Assembly: GCF_008123965.1 (NCBI RefSeq)
Contig: NZ_VSTH01000019.1
Coordinates: 167,013-218,091 of the forward strand
Reading direction: 5' to 3'
Source of the DNA: Bradyrhizobium hipponense
GTDB lineage: Bacteria; Pseudomonadota; Alphaproteobacteria; Rhizobiales; Xanthobacteraceae
Length of the DNA: 51,079 nt
In this document: piece after piece, positions 42,496 to 49,065 of the stretch
How positions within the stretch are numbered: the stretch's first letter is position 1
Layout: each line of letters begins with the position of its first letter
Notes under the pieces: generated by a model
Seen by the model: the letters and a program-made list of their open reading frames with translations, nothing else
The model's database searches: none
Told to the model about the DNA's origin: nothing
Translations under genes and position numbers: made by a program

Positions 42496-42574
42496 CGACG
42501 CCGGCCGCGATCTCGACCAGCTTGCGTGCAGCGGCTTCCGGGTTGGCGAAGGGGCGTTCGGTGGTGAGCTTCAT
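42479..42574 (-). pseudogene. N-terminal relic of the 'PVQDGRIHIEKIN' small-protein family
   Basis: A 31-codon frame MKLTTERPFANPEAAARKLV-EIAAGVASAGR. From memory, MKLTTERPF-x-x-P-x-x-A-A-R-K-L-x-E-I-A is the N-terminus of a small Bradyrhizobium family whose middle reads PVQDGRIHIEKIN. At the 3' end a PVQD-like codon run appears one base out of frame and then joins the porin tail. The ATG overlaps the stop of the 36-residue gene upstream (ATGA). Confidence 0.5.
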
Positions 42575-42681
42575 GCGGCGGATGCTCGGCGTTCTTTTCG
42601 TATTCGCTGTCCGACGATCAAAACGGCGAGAGCGATGATCCCTACGGCGTCAACTACGAGTGCATAGGTCTCATATGGCAA
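42571..42681 (-). CDS. small membrane protein, 36 residues
   Basis: From TTG 42681, after gaggaac, it encodes MPYETYALVVDAVGIIALAV then LIVGQRIRKERRASAA. One membrane helix (about 7-25) is followed by a strongly basic tail, giving an inside-positive C-terminus. The stop overlaps the next small frame as ATGA. Short hydrophobic-basic proteins like this can be regulators of membrane complexes or toxins; no assignment is possible here. Confidence 0.5.
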   Translation of the reverse strand: MPYETYALVVDAVGIIALAVLIVGQRIRKERRASAA

Positions 42682-42979
42682 TAGCCGTTCCTCTGTATGG
42701 CCAAGCGCCCGCAGCCTAATCGAGCCTCGATTTGCGCTCGGTTCGCTTTGCGATACTGGGCGGCGCTTTGCCTTGCCGGCAGCCTTCGGGCGGACTGTTT
42801 TGCATTCCAGGACCGCGAGTGCGCGCCGTCTGTGCATTGGCGCATCTGGTGACAGGAACCTTGGGGACCGCGGGCAGTTGATCAGCAGTCCCGACAAGCG
42901 GAGTTTTTCCCATGCGCGAGAAGCGCAGGCTGGTAGCGGCAGTAGCGTCCGCCCGCACCACCAAGGCATCGATTGCCCC

Positions 42980-43153
42980 CTGAGAACCGGTTATGCCTTT
43001 ATCGTCGACGGTCATGTCAAGACGACCTTCGCGGCGAAAGCGAGCGCCCTGGAAGCCGACATACAGCTGAAGAACCGATTCCCTCGGCTTCAGGTCAAGA
43101 TCTACGACGCCGAAAACAAGCTCAGCGAGGTTATTGAGATCGCCCGCGCTTGA
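42980..43153 (+). pseudogene. small protein fragment, 5' end lost
   Basis: The last 57 codons of a longer open frame look coding: GYAFIVDGHVKTTFAAKASA, LEADIQLKNRFPRLQVKIYD and AENKLSEVIEIARA. The pattern (strand, helix with A-x-x-A-x-x-x-L-K-x-R-F-P, strand V-K-I-Y-D-A-E) looks like a complete small alpha-beta unit, but no ATG, GTG or TTG lies at the right place, and the sequence before it is not similar in composition. It was probably cut at its 5' end by recombination, or it uses an unseen start. The 43188 gene follows 34 bases later. Confidence 0.45.
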
Positions 43154-43187
43154 CGCGCAGATCAGCGGCCCGTTTGGAGTTGGCACC

Positions 43188-43406
43188 ATGAGCGCCTCGA
43201 GCACAGGCGACAAACGAGCCATGAACATCTTGCGTGAAATGCACGAGGCCGAGAAAGAGTTAGTCGGCAAGGCCGTCGTCTTGACTGACGGCAAGGCTGG
43301 CACAATCGATGGCGTCTTCCTCGATGATGAGCATGGACTCCGCATCTCGATCGCGGGGCATGAGGGTCGATGGCCGATCTCGACGGTGAAGCAAATCGAG
43401 AGCTGA
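43188..43406 (+). CDS. small beta-barrel-like protein, 72 residues
   Basis: From ATG 43188: MSASSTGDKRAMNILREMHE, then AEKELVGKAVVLTDGKAGTI, DGVFLDDEHGLRISIAGHEG and RWPISTVKQIES. A helical start is followed by a strand-rich part with G-x-A-V-x-L-T-D-G-K-A-G-T-I-D-x-V-x-L-D, which looks like a small PRC-barrel or SH3-like fold. This is a fold guess only. It has no signal peptide. The function is unknown. Confidence 0.65.
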   Translation: MSASSTGDKRAMNILREMHEAEKELVGKAVVLTDGKAGTIDGVFLDDEHGLRISIAGHEGRWPISTVKQIES

Positions 43407-43608
43407 TCGCCCACGGCCTTGCAGCCTCTATCGCTGACGGGAGGGTCGTCGGGCCGAATTAGGCGCGGTGCCGAGCGGGCCGCGTTATCGATTTAATCGG
43501 CCCACCGGAAGCGCCGTCACGCTCGCCTGGCCTGATCCGGAGATCATCCTCTGCCCCCCCATCCGCTGATGCAGCCAATCTTTGCGGCCACCGCGCCGAG
43601 CGGCAGGA

Positions 43609-43794
43609 TCATCTACCCGGTGATATCAACCATTCGACTATGTCGGACGCAACTTTGGTCTGTCGGGACTTCCTAAGCAGACTGTCTCGTTTGTGCCCTG
43701 GTGGGAAGGTCTCGGCTTCGTCGCTCAACTGCCGGGCTTCTATAGCAAGCCGTACCTTCAGCGAGGACTTTGGTTTGAACCGGAGGCGCTTCAT
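43609..43794 (-). CDS. small basic helical protein, 61 residues
   Basis: Reads MKRLRFKPKSSLKVRLAIEA then RQLSDEAETFPPGHKRDSLL and RKSRQTKVASDIVEWLISPG. The layout L-x-x-R-L-x-x-E-A-x-x-L-x-x-x-A-x-x-x-P-P-G-x-x-R-D-x-L-L-R-K-x-R-Q is one I recall from many Bradyrhizobium small proteins. Two amphipathic helices are separated by a PPG turn. The opposite strand is also open but is taken as a shadow. The function is unknown. Confidence 0.65.
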   Translation of the reverse strand: MKRLRFKPKSSLKVRLAIEARQLSDEAETFPPGHKRDSLLRKSRQTKVASDIVEWLISPGR

Positions 43795-43849
43795 TGATCG
43801 GTCCCCATGCGTGAACCTGCCTCATCGATAAGAACTCGCCGCAGCGAAT

Positions 43850-43888
43850 AAAGGTTCATGAACGCCCGGGGAACGTTCATTGAACTTT
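43850..43888. repeat. inverted repeat before the ligase relic
   Basis: AAAGGTTCATGAACG (43850-43864) and CGTTCATTGAACTTT (43874-43888) form a near-perfect inverted repeat around CCCGGGGAA. Each arm is itself a small palindrome (TTCA-TGAA). It may be a regulator site from the lost ligase gene's promoter or the end of a mobile unit. Confidence 0.5.
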
Positions 43889-43945
43889 AGCGATTTGACC
43901 CCGCCCGCGAAATTCTTGTCTGCGGCGCATGCGTATGGCGTACGA

Positions 43946-44410
43946 GCTCTGGATGGCTATCGCCTCTAGGTTATCCAGGAGAGCGACCACGTGCGCCTGC
44001 TCTCGCGTAATGGTAGCGACTGGACGAGGCGCTATCCGTGGATCGCCGCGGCCGCGCTGAAGAACCGGCAGAAGCACTTTGTCATCGATGGCGGGGCCGT
44101 TGTGCTCGGGATAGACGGCATCTCCGACTTCGACGCGCTGCACTCCCGCAAGCACTATCACGAGGTGCAGCTATACGCCTTCGACATTCTTGCGATGGGT
44201 GGCGATGACCTGCGGTCCCTGCCCTTGCACGTGCGCAAAGCCAAACTAGAGCAGTTGCTGGCGCGCCGGCCGGACGGCATCACCGTTGCGCCCTTTGAGC
44301 GCGGCGAGATCGGACCCAACCTGTTCCGCGCAGCCTGCCGCATGGGCGTCGAGGGATTGGTCTCCAAGCATCGCGATCGACAGTACCGCGGCGGGCGGCA
44401 GAAATTCTGA
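43946..44410 (+). pseudogene. relic of an ATP-dependent DNA ligase (LigD/LigC-type adenylation domain)
   Basis: The frame matches the adenylation domain of NHEJ-type ATP ligases: LLSRNGSDWTRRYPWIAAAA, FVIDGGAVVLGIDGISDFDA, LHSRKHYHEVQLYAFDILAM, and GVEGLVSKHRDRQYRGGRQK at the end. The nucleophile motif should be E-x-K-x-D-G-Y-R. In the same frame just upstream the sequence reads A-L-D-G-Y-R-L, so the catalytic Lys is replaced by Ala, and a TAG follows at 43967-43969. The N-terminal part before it and the C-terminal OB fold are missing. A GTG at 43991 could start a fragment, but it could not ligate DNA. Confidence 0.85.
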
Positions 44411-44450
44411 ATCAATGTCAAGAACCGAAGCCATCCTGCTATGGAGAGCT

Positions 44451-44597
44451 ATGACCGTCTTCGTTTACGTCAACACCGGCAAGAGGGTCGGCGATCCAGA
44501 CCGCATCAAGGTGTTTGCCACGGTCGATGCAGCGGAAAGATGGTTCGATGAGAATGATCCCGAGGGCGTGGCGTTCGAATATGAGGTTCTTGAGTAG
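44451..44597 (+). CDS. 48-residue small protein, copy 2
   Basis: Encodes MTVFVYVNTGKRVGDPDRIK ... FATVDAAERWFDENDPEGVA ... FEYEVLE, 41 of 48 identical to the gene at 39453. Differences are at positions 9, 10, 12, 16, 18, 30 and 33. A gagag site precedes the ATG. Unlike copy 1 it has no coupled ORF before it; it follows the dead ligase by 40 bases. Copy number and conservation suggest that it is active; the function is unknown. Confidence 0.75.
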   Translation: MTVFVYVNTGKRVGDPDRIKVFATVDAAERWFDENDPEGVAFEYEVLE

Positions 44598-44817
44598 TGC
44601 CGCCCACTGACAGCGCGCGCAGCGCTCTGGGTCGCGACAATTAGGCATTACCGACGGCGAAGTCCGCTTCGCGCCGAGAGCTGCCCTTCCAGCGAGGTCG
44701 CATTTTGACCCTGAGCAGACCTATGTTGGGTGCTGTCTGGTTAGAATAAGGTGCAACGAAAAATTAGGACACCTGGCCCGATACAGATGCCACCTGCTCA
44801 ATCAGAGGATGAGCGTC

Positions 44818-44967
44818 ATGTGGTTGCTTGTGGCATTCATGGTTGTGATCGTTAGCGGGCTAAACTTCATCATCGAAAGGTCGTCCATGACGAAAATGAT
44901 GAAAGCGGCCACACGCTTGACGATCCTCGCCGCGGCGCTGGCAACCACCTTCTATTTGATCGCCTAG
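44818..44967 (+). CDS. small membrane protein, 49 residues
   Basis: From ATG 44818, after agagga, it encodes MWLLVAFMVVIVSGLNFIIE, RSSMTKMMKAATRLTILAAA and LATTFYLIA. Two membrane helices (about 2-19 and 33-48) are joined by a basic loop, so both ends should face outward if the loop is cytoplasmic. The stop lies right at the break point of the integrase relic on the other strand. It looks like an intact small gene that sits where the integrase was cut. Confidence 0.55.
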   Translation: MWLLVAFMVVIVSGLNFIIERSSMTKMMKAATRLTILAAALATTFYLIA

Positions 44968-45192
44968 CGCCGCCTCGCGTACGCCGTCCGAATAATCGGT
45001 GCATTCCTCCGCCCAAGTTGCAAAGGTTGACCGGAAGCCATGCACCGTCACGTGTCCGTAGCCAAGACGATCAAGCACGGCGAGCATTGCGTTTTCGGAG
45101 AATGCTCCGCCATCAGGATTGGTGAAGATCAGTTCGTCTTTGCCGAGCTTTAGGAGGCGCTCTACGTCGAGTGGTTTGAGCCGTCCAGCCAT
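44968..45192 (-). pseudogene. internally deleted tyrosine integrase
   Basis: Starts MAGRLKPLDVERLLKLGKDE, like the beginning of P4-type phage integrases, but after about 18 codons jumps to the C-terminal catalytic part: NPDGGAFSENAMLAVLDRLG, YGHVTVHGFRSTFATWAEEC. HGFR is the H-x-x-R of the catalytic set. The frame then leaves the family after VREAAL; the catalytic Tyr and the whole middle are missing. It begins 161 bases from the 3' end of tRNA-Ser, the usual place for such integrases. It marks the end of an old island lying to its left. Confidence 0.8.
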
Positions 45193-45353
45193 TGTTCCTC
45201 CGAGAGAATCGTCCTCCGAACCCACGGTCTTCAGCTACGGTCAGTGACCCGATTAGGAAGAACACCGACGAACTGCGAAGTACAGTCTTTCGGCGTAAGT
45301 CACTGAATTTGCTGTGGAGTTCGAACGACCACGAACAGTGGCGAACAATATAC

Positions 45354-45443
45354 TGGCGGAAGGGGTGGGATTCGAACCCACGGTACCCTTGCGGGCACGC
45401 CGGTTTTCAAGACCGGTGCCTTAAACCACTCGGCCACCCTTCC
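45354..45443 (-). tRNA. tRNA-Ser (anticodon UGA)
   Basis: The minus strand begins GGAAGGGTGGCCGAGTGGTT and carries the anticodon loop CTTGAAA with anticodon TGA (plus-strand tca at 45407-45409). A long variable arm typical of serine tRNAs follows, then TTCGAATC, the acceptor end CCCTTCC and an encoded CCA (45354-45356). All arms pair. A deleted integrase lies downstream of its 3' end, so the tRNA was used as an attachment site. I could not find a second copy of its 3' end inside the window. Confidence 0.95.
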
Positions 45444-45753
45444 GTATCAGCAGCATCAAGCACTTACAGGCGCCGAGATCAAGAACAGCCGCGCACAGAT
45501 TGTAGTTGGGGACAAGTTTGGCCACTTTCAGGACTGGAGGACAAGGAGGTGCTCGCAGCCGACAGGTTATTGTCTGCCTGCTTCAACCGCTTCCGCTTCA
45601 GGTAGTTGCGGAAAGCAGCCCGCGCTGGAGTTCGAACACCTCTTTCGCACCGCGCGCGGTGCGACGGGATCGTTGCCTCCATCCCTGATCGGTCAAGCAT
45701 TGGCTCCCGCCACCGAACAAGCTCGCGGTTCAGCGATACGCCTTTACGATTAG
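45444..45753. other. region without a supported gene
   Basis: These 310 bases upstream of the tRNA hold only weak frames (for example one minus-strand frame 45479-45775 with an Arg/Ser-rich product) and no recognised motif. It probably contains the tRNA promoter (minus strand) near 45460-45500 and intergenic DNA. Confidence 0.3.
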
Positions 45754-47190
45754 TTACGTTCGCCTTCGCCACCACCTCGAAAACGACGTGTCTTGCTCGG
45801 GTCCGGTCGGCTGCGTCTTGGGATGCAGTGAAATATTCTGGGCGCTCAGCAGAGCAGGAATGTCGGCGGGGGCGAGCTTCCCTGTTGCCACCATCTCGTC
45901 CGTCCTGAACTCATCAACGACGAATGACTTGCCCGCTTGCCTGCAAATAAGCTTGATCGTGCAGGCGACGTCACCGGGGATTGCCGCAACGATCTTGGCT
46001 TCGTTCAAAACGTTATGTTCGCTCGCATACAGCGACCCTCGGAACTCAGGGCTTAGGAAAAGAAGAGCCGTTTCCTGCCGATCGGTCAGGATCAGCCTCA
46101 GCAGAAGCGCAAGGACCATCGCATCCCGGCAACGATCGGGTCCAATCATTCTCGCAACGTAACTCGACTCCATGCGATTGAAGGTGACGCCGAGGCCGAT
46201 CGCGAGCGCGAATATCAAATCGAACTCGGCATTCCCGAAAATGCCATGGCCCAACCATTGCACGATGCAAGCAAGAAGCCCGATGCTGATGTGCAGGGCG
46301 GTAAACCTCGCGGGCGTGGAGCGGTGATCGAAGATCGCCCATGCGCCCCAAATCAGTAGCGCGAGCGCAGACCATTGCAGATGCCCCACATTCGTCAAAA
46401 CATTCGACCAACTGTATTGCCGCGGGGCCAGAAGATCGGGGACAAAATTAGGCCCGAACACGGCGACGCAGGCGAGAAGTCCGGCCACGGTTACCAAGCC
46501 GCTCACGAATGTCGCTCTGACGGCCTCGCGGTTCGATGAGATGAAGAGCCAGCAGAGCGCCGTCAGTGGGATCCCAATGATGTTGTGCTTCCAAAAGCCC
46601 GCGACGACCATCAGCAACAGCGCGGGCACGGGAGACCGCTTCTGCTGGCAAAGCCGAAGGAAATACACGAGCGCCGCGCCCATGATGGCGAGGCCAGCAA
46701 GTTGCGGATCGTTCGCGCCAATGTAGATGGTCGAGTTGCGCGCCATCATCGCGACGTACCAAAGCGCCGCAACAGTCGCGCCGAGGCGGCCCAAGGCCAA
46801 GATCCGGACCGAAAGAAATACCTCCAGGGCCAGCGCCGCCAGGGCCAACAGCGAGAGCGCGCGCCCCACAAACAGGTTGTCCATACCCAGCAGCTTGCCG
46901 AGCGCCCCGATCGCATAGAACGAGAGCGGCGGGTAGTTATTGCCAGCAAGGCTATCGGGACCGGGATAGATCGGCCGCCACGCAGCGGCCGTGTCCTGCC
47001 AATAGGCGTTCCACGACTCCGTAGGCCAGATTTCAATCAAGAACTGTGCGCGCCAAATTGGCCAAGCTAGGAAATAGGCGCCAGCGAGCGACAAGGGCAC
47101 AATGTAAACGAGCGCGCGCGTGGACACGCGCGACAAGGATCGCGTTTCCGCGACGGCAATCGAGATAGCCAAAGGGAGCCCCCGCCCCAA
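45754..47190 (-). CDS. polytopic membrane glycosyltransferase-like protein (GT-C fold)
   Basis: A 478-residue protein with about 10-11 membrane helices. The first luminal/periplasmic loop after helix 1 carries IEIWPTESWNAYWQDTAAAW and GNNYPPLSFYAIGALGKLLG, like the acidic first loop of GT39/ArnT-type GT-C enzymes that use polyprenyl-phosphate sugars. The C-terminal 130 residues form a soluble periplasmic part with one Cys pair (VACTIKLICRQAG). The start is a TTG at 47190 or a GTG at 47127. It is probably an enzyme of surface glycan modification. It stands alone. Confidence 0.7.
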   Translation of the reverse strand: MGRGLPLAISIAVAETRSLSRVSTRALVYIVPLSLAGAYFLAWPIWRAQFLIEIWPTESWNAYWQDTAAAWRPIYPGPDSLAGNNYPPLSFYAIGALGKLLGMDNLFVGRALSLLALAALALEVFLSVRILALGRLGATVAALWYVAMMARNSTIYIGANDPQLAGLAIMGAALVYFLRLCQQKRSPVPALLLMVVAGFWKHNIIGIPLTALCWLFISSNREAVRATFVSGLVTVAGLLACVAVFGPNFVPDLLAPRQYSWSNVLTNVGHLQWSALALLIWGAWAIFDHRSTPARFTALHISIGLLACIVQWLGHGIFGNAEFDLIFALAIGLGVTFNRMESSYVARMIGPDRCRDAMVLALLLRLILTDRQETALLFLSPEFRGSLYASEHNVLNEAKIVAAIPGDVACTIKLICRQAGKSFVVDEFRTDEMVATGKLAPADIPALLSAQNISLHPKTQPTGPEQDTSFSRWWRRRT

Positions 47191-47437
47191 CTAATAAGCC
47201 AATGGGCCGAACCATAGGGTGCCGCATGGCGGCGACGCAATCGGGTAAATCCCGGTACTGGAAATTTGGTAAAAGGCTGCCAGCGGGAGCCTACCGTCCC
47301 GGCCGCCTATCTCGTCTTGCGCAGAGGCCAATTAACCTATTGGCGGGACACAGCTTGCGATTGCCTGGTCTAGTCACTACCCTGCAACGATTGTAGCTGC
47401 TGATATGTTGCTTTTCATTTGTTTGTCGGGAAAAAGC

Positions 47438-47662
47438 ATGTTTGACGCCGCCAGATGTCAAGAACTCGCGATTGAATACCGGGCCCTTGCTCAATCGTCC
47501 GATCTTTCTGTGGAACGAGCAGTTTTGCTGAAGAACATCGCAAGGACCTTCACCGGATTAGCTAATCAACTGGACAGGCTTGCCGCTCTGACGAGAGAGG
47601 AAGCCCAGCGGCTTAGGGCCGGTCCGTCAGAAACAAGAAGCGCGCCTTCACCGAGCGCCTAG
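47438..47662 (+). CDS. small helical protein, 74 residues
   Basis: From ATG 47438: MFDAARCQELAIEYRALAQS, then SDLSVERAVLLKNIARTFTG and LANQLDRLAALTREEAQRLR. Two to three amphipathic helices with the layout C-x-x-L-A-x-E-Y-x-x-L-A ... L-x-x-I-A-R-x-x-x-x-L-A-x-Q-L-D-R-L, a small family I recall from Bradyrhizobium. The tail is Ser/Pro-rich. The frame extends upstream to 47405. The function is unknown. Confidence 0.65.
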   Translation: MFDAARCQELAIEYRALAQSSDLSVERAVLLKNIARTFTGLANQLDRLAALTREEAQRLRAGPSETRSAPSPSA

Positions 47663-47719
47663 GCGCAGACTCGCGAATATGCGATGACACGGCATTGGAA
47701 GCGTCTCGGAGGATATTCG

Positions 47720-47800
47720 ATGCGCATCGCATTGCCGTATCTGGGAATTGTTCTCTGCGCGTGCCTGACGGCATGGCTGTCTTCCATGCTGATCTACTGA
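47720..47800 (+). CDS. small membrane protein, 26 residues
   Basis: After ggagga it encodes MRIALPYLGIVLCACLTAWL-SSMLIY. Almost the whole peptide is one membrane helix with a basic N-terminus (inside). It lies 57 bases after the 74-residue gene and overlaps the stop of the convergent gene at 47794 by 7 bases. A good ribosome site and clean composition support it, but nothing points to a function. Confidence 0.5.
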   Translation: MRIALPYLGIVLCACLTAWLSSMLIY

Positions 47801-48054
47801 CGACCGAGCAGGTCCTCGCCAGGCGCCAGCAGCCGCACACAGGTCCCGCTTTCGTGCAGATCGAGCCAGCCCTTCTCGATCGCGTATCTGAGGCCGGCGC
47901 CGAACTCACTGCCGCTGCCACCGAACGTGAACATGAACGGCGCGTTGATCTTCTCGATGTGAATGCGGCCGTCCTGGACCGGCTCGACGCTTGCCGCGAA
48001 CTGAACGAGCTGAAGCGGCGGCTTCCGGATCGGCATAGGGCCGCGCCGCGACAT
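47794..48054 (-). CDS. small protein of the 'PVQDGRIHIEKIN' family, 86 residues
   Basis: Reads MSRRGPMPIRKPPLQLVQFA, then ASVEPVQDGRIHIEKINAPF, MFTFGGSGSEFGAGLRYAIE and KGWLDLHESGTCVRLLAPGE. The layout resembles a winged-helix unit: a helix-turn-helix-like middle with the final WLxLHESGTxVR hairpin as wing. That is a fold guess. The most complete of three family traces in the window; its own N-terminus differs from the MKLTTERPF form seen at 42479. The second start at 48036 is possible. No function is known. Confidence 0.65.
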   Translation of the reverse strand: MSRRGPMPIRKPPLQLVQFAASVEPVQDGRIHIEKINAPFMFTFGGSGSEFGAGLRYAIEKGWLDLHESGTCVRLLAPGEDLLGRQ

Positions 48055-48146
48055 GCTTCATGCTGTGGCCTGATCTTCCCTATCGCCCCCGCGTGCTTGG
48101 CAGACCATGCGCTGCGCCGACTGCGACCCGGATAGCTTCTTCGCGG

Positions 48147-48319
48147 CTATTCCGTTTCGTTCAACGCCTTAATGAATGGCCGATATTTCTTGGAGACCTT
48201 GCGAAGCGCCTCGACGATCCGCTGTTTTTTAGCTTCATGGCTGCAACGCTAGCAATAGGCCAGGCAGCCACGAACGCCCTCTCGCGCATCTCGCCGAAGG
48301 TGATCTTGTGGGTCCGCAT
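48147..48319 (-). pseudogene. relic of a small zinc-ribbon-like protein
   Basis: The minus strand starts MRTHKITFGEMRE, the beginning of a small family I recall (MRTH-x-I-T-F-G-E-M-R-x-x-G-V-R-G-x-x-x-Y-C-x-x-x-x-C-S-H). After that point the next codons are right only in another frame (GVRGCLAYC, a TAG, RCSHEAKK). So it has a frameshift and a stop, and the last part (KQRIVEALRKVSKKYRPFI) differs from the family. It is a broken gene. Confidence 0.6.
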
Positions 48320-48338
48320 GGGGCGACATCATAGAAAA

Positions 48339-48363
48339 CGCGGCGCCCCTAAGGAGCGCCGCG
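48339..48363 (-). terminator. intrinsic terminator of the secreted repeat protein
   Basis: An 8-base GC stem CGCGGCGC / GCGCCGCG with a 9-base loop. On the minus strand it is followed by TTTTC. It begins 27 bases after the stop of the gene at 48390-48764. Confidence 0.8.
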
Positions 48364-48389
48364 CAAAATCCGTTCTTGGCTGCGTTAGC

Positions 48390-48764
48390 TCAGTACCCGC
48401 AGGATGCGCAGCCCGTCGTCACCGGCGCGTAGTACGAATACCCCGGCGAGACCATCTCGACGCGCTGGCGCGTGGCGTATTGCGGCGGGATGCGCTCGTA
48501 CTGGACGCCAGGGGGCGCGACCATCACGGTTTGCGGGACCATCACGGTGCGGTACTGCGCCGGGGTGCGATGCGCGACCGTGGCGCCGGGCGAAACCATC
48601 ACGGTCTCGTCGACGGTGCGGTATTGCGGCTGCACGTATTGCTGCTGATAGCAGGTCGTGCACGGCGGCGGCGCGTAGCAATTGTAGCATCCGGCGGAAG
48701 CTGAGCCCGTCACCGACATCGCGGCGACAGCCGTTGAGAAAACGACAGCAAGAGTACGAGACAT
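48390..48764 (-). CDS. secreted Cys/Tyr/Val-rich repeat protein
   Basis: A 124-residue protein with a signal peptide (MSRTLAVVFSTAVAAMSVTG then SASAG). The mature part begins with CYNCYAPPPCTTCYQQQY, a four-Cys cluster, followed by three loose repeats: YRTVDETVMVSPG, YRTVMVPQTVMVAPPG and RQRVEMVSPGYS. It ends TTGCASCGY, with two more Cys. Repeats of about 20-25 residues with alternating Val suggest a beta structure or adhesive surface protein held by disulfides. A similar protein is common in Bradyrhizobium as far as I recall; the function is unknown. Confidence 0.7.
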   Translation of the reverse strand: MSRTLAVVFSTAVAAMSVTGSASAGCYNCYAPPPCTTCYQQQYVQPQYRTVDETVMVSPGATVAHRTPAQYRTVMVPQTVMVAPPGVQYERIPPQYATRQRVEMVSPGYSYYAPVTTGCASCGY

Positions 48765-48940
48765 TGTGATGGTGCCCCAGTTGCCCGAAATGGATTTGGA
48801 TCGAAGGTCGCGGCAATATACGCCGCGAAATCCAAAGCCGCCGAACTTCGTTGGGGCATCCTTAACGCGATCGCGGAGCCGCGGGCGATCGATAGGGATT
48901 CATTGACCATGCATGCTGACGCCACGCGGCCGGACGCGTC

Positions 48941-49052
48941 GCCCGGATGGAGCGCAAGCGAAATCCGGGACGGTGTCCCGTCCGGTCTCGCACTTGCCCC
49001 GGACTGCGCTCTCGGACGGCGCTTCGCGCCGACCCGTTCGCTCCATCCGGGC
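48941..49052. repeat. Bradyrhizobium-type palindromic repeat
   Basis: A perfect 14-base inverted repeat GCCCGGATGGAGCG (48941-48954) / CGCTCCATCCGGGC (49039-49052) encloses about 84 bases, within which aaatccgggac and gtcccg further pair. This matches the frequent 'cccggatggagcgcaagcgaaatccggg' element of Bradyrhizobium intergenic DNA. It sits right after the ilvD stop and could also end its transcript as a large hairpin. Confidence 0.8.
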
Positions 49053-49065
49053 TACAAGGACGCGC

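Noticed and set aside
43370..43462. A 30-residue ORF overlapping the end of the 72-residue gene
   Set aside because: It overlaps by 37 bases in another frame and shows no ribosome site or recognisable pattern.
43560..43630. Possible scrap of a DASS transporter (PSGRIIYPVIST, like SGGIVYPIIS in the gene at 2715)
   Set aside because: The match is only about a dozen residues, too short to separate from chance.
43640..43831. Plus-strand frames opposite the 61-residue gene, including one reading VPWWEGLGFVAQLPGFYSK
   Set aside because: The minus-strand protein fits a known-looking small family; the plus-strand reading lacks a start and is best explained as a shadow.
45479..45775. A minus-strand 98-codon frame between the tRNA and the glycosyltransferase
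   Set aside because: Composition is irregular, it overlaps the glycosyltransferase end, and no family features or ribosome site are seen.
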